Of a DNA stretch of 40,826 bases, positions 38,907 to 40,826 are shown piece after piece; positions within the stretch are counted from its first letter, which is position 1; the number at the start of each line of letters is the position of its first letter. Origin of the DNA: Opitutaceae bacterium (GTDB lineage Bacteria; Verrucomicrobiota; Verrucomicrobiia; Opitutales; Opitutaceae); assembly GCA_030693515.1 (NCBI GenBank), contig JAUYAK010000016.1:1-40826 (forward strand), read 5' to 3'. The notes beneath the pieces are model-generated. The model searched no databases. It was not told where the DNA came from and was given only the letters and a program-made list of their open reading frames with translations. Both the position numbers and the translations under genes were made by a program.

Positions 38907-40826
38907 TCAGTCGAGGTAAACGAACTCATTCAGCCGAAACAACACGCGGATGAGCGCCCGCCAGGCTTCCGCCTCGTCCGGGGCCGCCGTCGATTCGCGG
39001 GCGCGGGCCAGAAACGCCTCCGCGGCCGCCCGCTCCTCCGCCACCGGGGGACGCGCCAGGAGCAGCTCGTAGGCGCGCTCGATCCGGCCACGATCCGTCG
39101 GCGCCCCGGCGATGATCCGGGCGGCGACGCGGCTGGCCTGATCATGGACAAACGAATCGTTGAGCAGATAGAGCGCCTGCAGCGGCGTCGTGCTGATCGC
39201 CCGCGCGGGCGTGCTCGCCGAGGGATCCGCGCCATCGAAGATCGCGAGGTAGGGGTGCCGCTGAATCCGCTGCGTCATGAGATACACGCTGCGGCGATTG
39301 CTCGCATAGACCGCCTTGAAGGGATTATGCTGGGTGAACTTCCACTCGTGCGGCGGCGGAAAGGGATGCGCGCCCGCCGGCGAGAGATCGAGGTTGCCGC
39401 CGGCGGCGAGCAGCGCGTCGCGAATCGCCTCGGCCTCGAGCCGGCGGCGCGGAAACCCCGCGAGCAATTCGTTGCCCGGATCGCGCGCGACCGCCTCGGC
39501 GCTGCGCGCGGTGGCCAGCCGATACGTGCGGGAGAGCATGATCAGGCGGTGCATCGCCTTGACGGACCAGCCGCCCTCGCGGAATCGCAGCGCCAGATAA
39601 TCGAGCAGCTCGGGATGTGTGGGGGGCTTGCCCTGTTTCCCAAAATCGTTGGGCGTCGGCACGAGGCCGCGGCCGAAATGGTGCTGCCAGATGCGGTTCG
39701 CCATCACGCGCGCGGCGAGCGGATTCTCCGGCGCGAGGATCCACTCGGCGAGTTGCGCGCGGCCGCTGGTCGTCGCGCCCTCCGGCAAACCCGCGCCGCC
39801 GAGCACGGTGAGGAACCGGCGGGGCGCCTTCTCACCCGGCCGCGCGGGATCGCCGCGCTGCTGCACCGGCACATCGGCGATGTGCGCGGCGTCCGCGACA
39901 GCATAGGCGGTCTCGAAAGGCAGCGGCGTGTTGATGAGTTCCTTCTCGGCCTGCTCCGCCGCCTTGAGCTGCGCCTGCACGGCGGTTTTCTCCTCCGCCC
40001 CGAGGTCCTTGAGCTTCGCCTTGAGTTGGTTCACCTCCTTATTGAGCAGCACGAGTCCCGCCTCGCGGGTGCGCATCGCCGCCGCGGCGTCCGCCTGCGC
40101 GGCGGCCGGCACGAGCGGCACAAAATCACGCTGGCGTTTGTCGAGCTCGATGCCGGGCCACGGGTAGCGCGTGCTGTGGAAGATGCCGTAGAGCGCGTAG
40201 TAGTCCTGCGTCGGGATCGGATCGAATTTATGATCGTGGCAGCGCGCGCAGCTCACGGTGAGACCCAGAAAACTGCGCCCGAGGTTGTCGATCGTGTCCT
40301 CGATGGTGAGGTGCTGCGGGTAGTCGTCCACGCGGGAGCCGAAGCGGCGCGCGTTCGCGAGATACCCCGTCGCAACGAGCCGCTCGTGCCGCTCCGCGAG
40401 GGTGGCGCCGCCGCGCAGATCGCCGGCGAGCTGATCGCGCACAAATTCATCGTAGGGCAAATCGCGGTTGAAGGCCGCGATCACCCAGTCGCGGTAGCGG
40501 TGGATCTGGGGGACGGGATAGTCGGAATTGTCGCCGGCCGTGTCGGCATAGCGCACGACATCGAGCCAGTGCCGGCCCCAGCGCTCGCCGTAGCGCGGCG
40601 ACGCGAGCAGGCGATCGACGACGCGCGCAAAAGCCTCCGGCGCCGCGTCCGCGAGAAACGCCGCCGTCTCTTCCGGTGTCGGCGGCAGCCCCGTGAGATC
40701 AAAGGTCGCGCGGCGCATCATCGCGCGCTGCTCGGCGTCGGGCGCGGGCGAGAGCGGCGCGGCGTCGTGCTGCGCGAGCACGAAGCGTTCGTTGGCGTTC
40801 GCGGGCCTGAGCTCATCGCGCACCGG
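38907..40826 (-). CDS. PSD1 family protein, DUF1549-DUF1553 (partial, continues beyond the window)
   Basis: At least 639 residues; the N-terminus, including any signal peptide and cytochrome-type haem domain, lies beyond the right edge. DUF1549 is shown by RATFDLTGLPPTPEETAAFL, LLASPRYGERWGRHWLDVVRYADTAG and RDLPYDEFVRDQLAGD. A CARCHDHKFDPIPTQDYYALYGIF segment carries a haem-c motif CARCH. DUF1553 follows: PENPLAARVMANRIWQHHFGRGL, TPNDFGKQGKPPTHPELLDYL, SVKAMHRLIMLSRTYRLAT, RRLEAEAIRDALLAAGG and a C-terminal FRLNEFVYLD. A coiled coil (about residues 252-292, NQLKAKLKDLGAEE) is inserted before the C-terminal domain. The DUF1501 gene starts 9 bp downstream, the standard pairing. These secreted proteins are abundant in Planctomycetes and Verrucomicrobia, and their role is unknown. 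Confidence 0.93.
   Translation of the reverse strand, partial: PVRDELRPANANERFVLAQHDAAPLSPAPDAEQRAMMRRATFDLTGLPPTPEETAAFLADAAPEAFARVVDRLLASPRYGERWGRHWLDVVRYADTAGDNSDYPVPQIHRYRDWVIAAFNRDLPYDEFVRDQLAGDLRGGATLAERHERLVATGYLANARRFGSRVDDYPQHLTIEDTIDNLGRSFLGLTVSCARCHDHKFDPIPTQDYYALYGIFHSTRYPWPGIELDKRQRDFVPLVPAAAQADAAAAMRTREAGLVLLNKEVNQLKAKLKDLGAEEKTAVQAQLKAAEQAEKELINTPLPFETAYAVADAAHIADVPVQQRGDPARPGEKAPRRFLTVLGGAGLPEGATTSGRAQLAEWILAPENPLAARVMANRIWQHHFGRGLVPTPNDFGKQGKPPTHPELLDYLALRFREGGWSVKAMHRLIMLSRTYRLATARSAEAVARDPGNELLAGFPRRRLEAEAIRDALLAAGGNLDLSPAGAHPFPPPHEWKFTQHNPFKAVYASNRRSVYLMTQRIQRHPYLAIFDGADPSASTPARAISTTPLQALYLLNDSFVHDQASRVAARIIAGAPTDRGRIERAYELLLARPPVAEERAAAEAFLARARESTAAPDEAEAWRALIRVLFRLNEFVYLD

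Overview
The window is a GC-rich (about 65-70 %) bacterial chromosome segment, most likely from the Verrucomicrobiota, class Opitutae (Opitutaceae-like). This is inferred from the gene families: a PSD1/DUF1549-DUF1553 protein paired with a DUF1501 protein, a PmoA-family/DUF6807 protein, a ceramidase-like exported protein, a CE8 pectinesterase ending in a duplicated beta-rich module often seen in this phylum, a CE15 glucuronoyl-esterase-like enzyme, and a large TonB receptor with a carboxypeptidase-regulatory-like N-terminus. There is no rRNA, phage, transposase or CRISPR array. One tRNA, tRNA-Pro(GGG), is present.

Layout. (1) 156-2191: a small tail-anchored coiled-coil protein, a small helical protein and an actin-like ATPase that looks like the magnetosome filament protein MamK, closed by a strong hairpin. 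No magnetosome genes are visible. (2) 2361-3700: an exported SMP-30/gluconolactonase-like protein and a convergent small exported protein. (3) 3766-7475 (minus): an FtsB/DivIC-like protein, a UDP-sugar pyrophosphorylase and a phosphoglucomutase/phosphomannomutase in one tight operon, which would feed envelope or glycan precursors. (4) 7593-9164 (plus): an ExeA/GspB-like pair. (5) 9183-19532 (minus): a probable 10-kb operon for scavenging an organic substrate: TonB receptor, ceramidase-like protein, small exported protein, PHP-domain phosphoesterase, alpha/beta hydrolase, and a CBM9-sugar dehydrogenase-cytochrome gene split by one in-frame TAG. (6) 19733-26464: a sulfatase, an EEP-family nuclease/phosphatase, a small exported protein, an unusually long ThyX-like protein, a TPR membrane protein and a VanZ-like protein.

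(7) 26465-27718: a low-GC patch abutting the 3' end of tRNA-Pro, carrying a HEPN-domain protein and an unknown partner. (8) 28010-32886 (plus): a sugar isomerase-like TIM barrel, the pectinesterase, and a chimeric CE15 esterase whose first ~500 bp are low-GC lipoprotein sequence flanked by near-identical 12-bp repeats. (9) 33031-34578 (minus): a PmoA-family lipoprotein and an exported cupin. (10) 34761-40826: PIN-PhoH ATPase, serine acetyltransferase, and the DUF1501/PSD1 pair, the latter running off the window.

Several intergenic gaps hold REP-like hairpins starting with GTAG, often as inverted pairs. In two of them the arms differ by compensatory changes that keep the stems paired, so the structure appears to be maintained. 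The best candidates for new biology are the MamK-like actin cassette, the GTAG palindrome family, the chimeric CE15 gene and the amber-split dehydrogenase. All family names come from recognised motifs, since no database search was possible.
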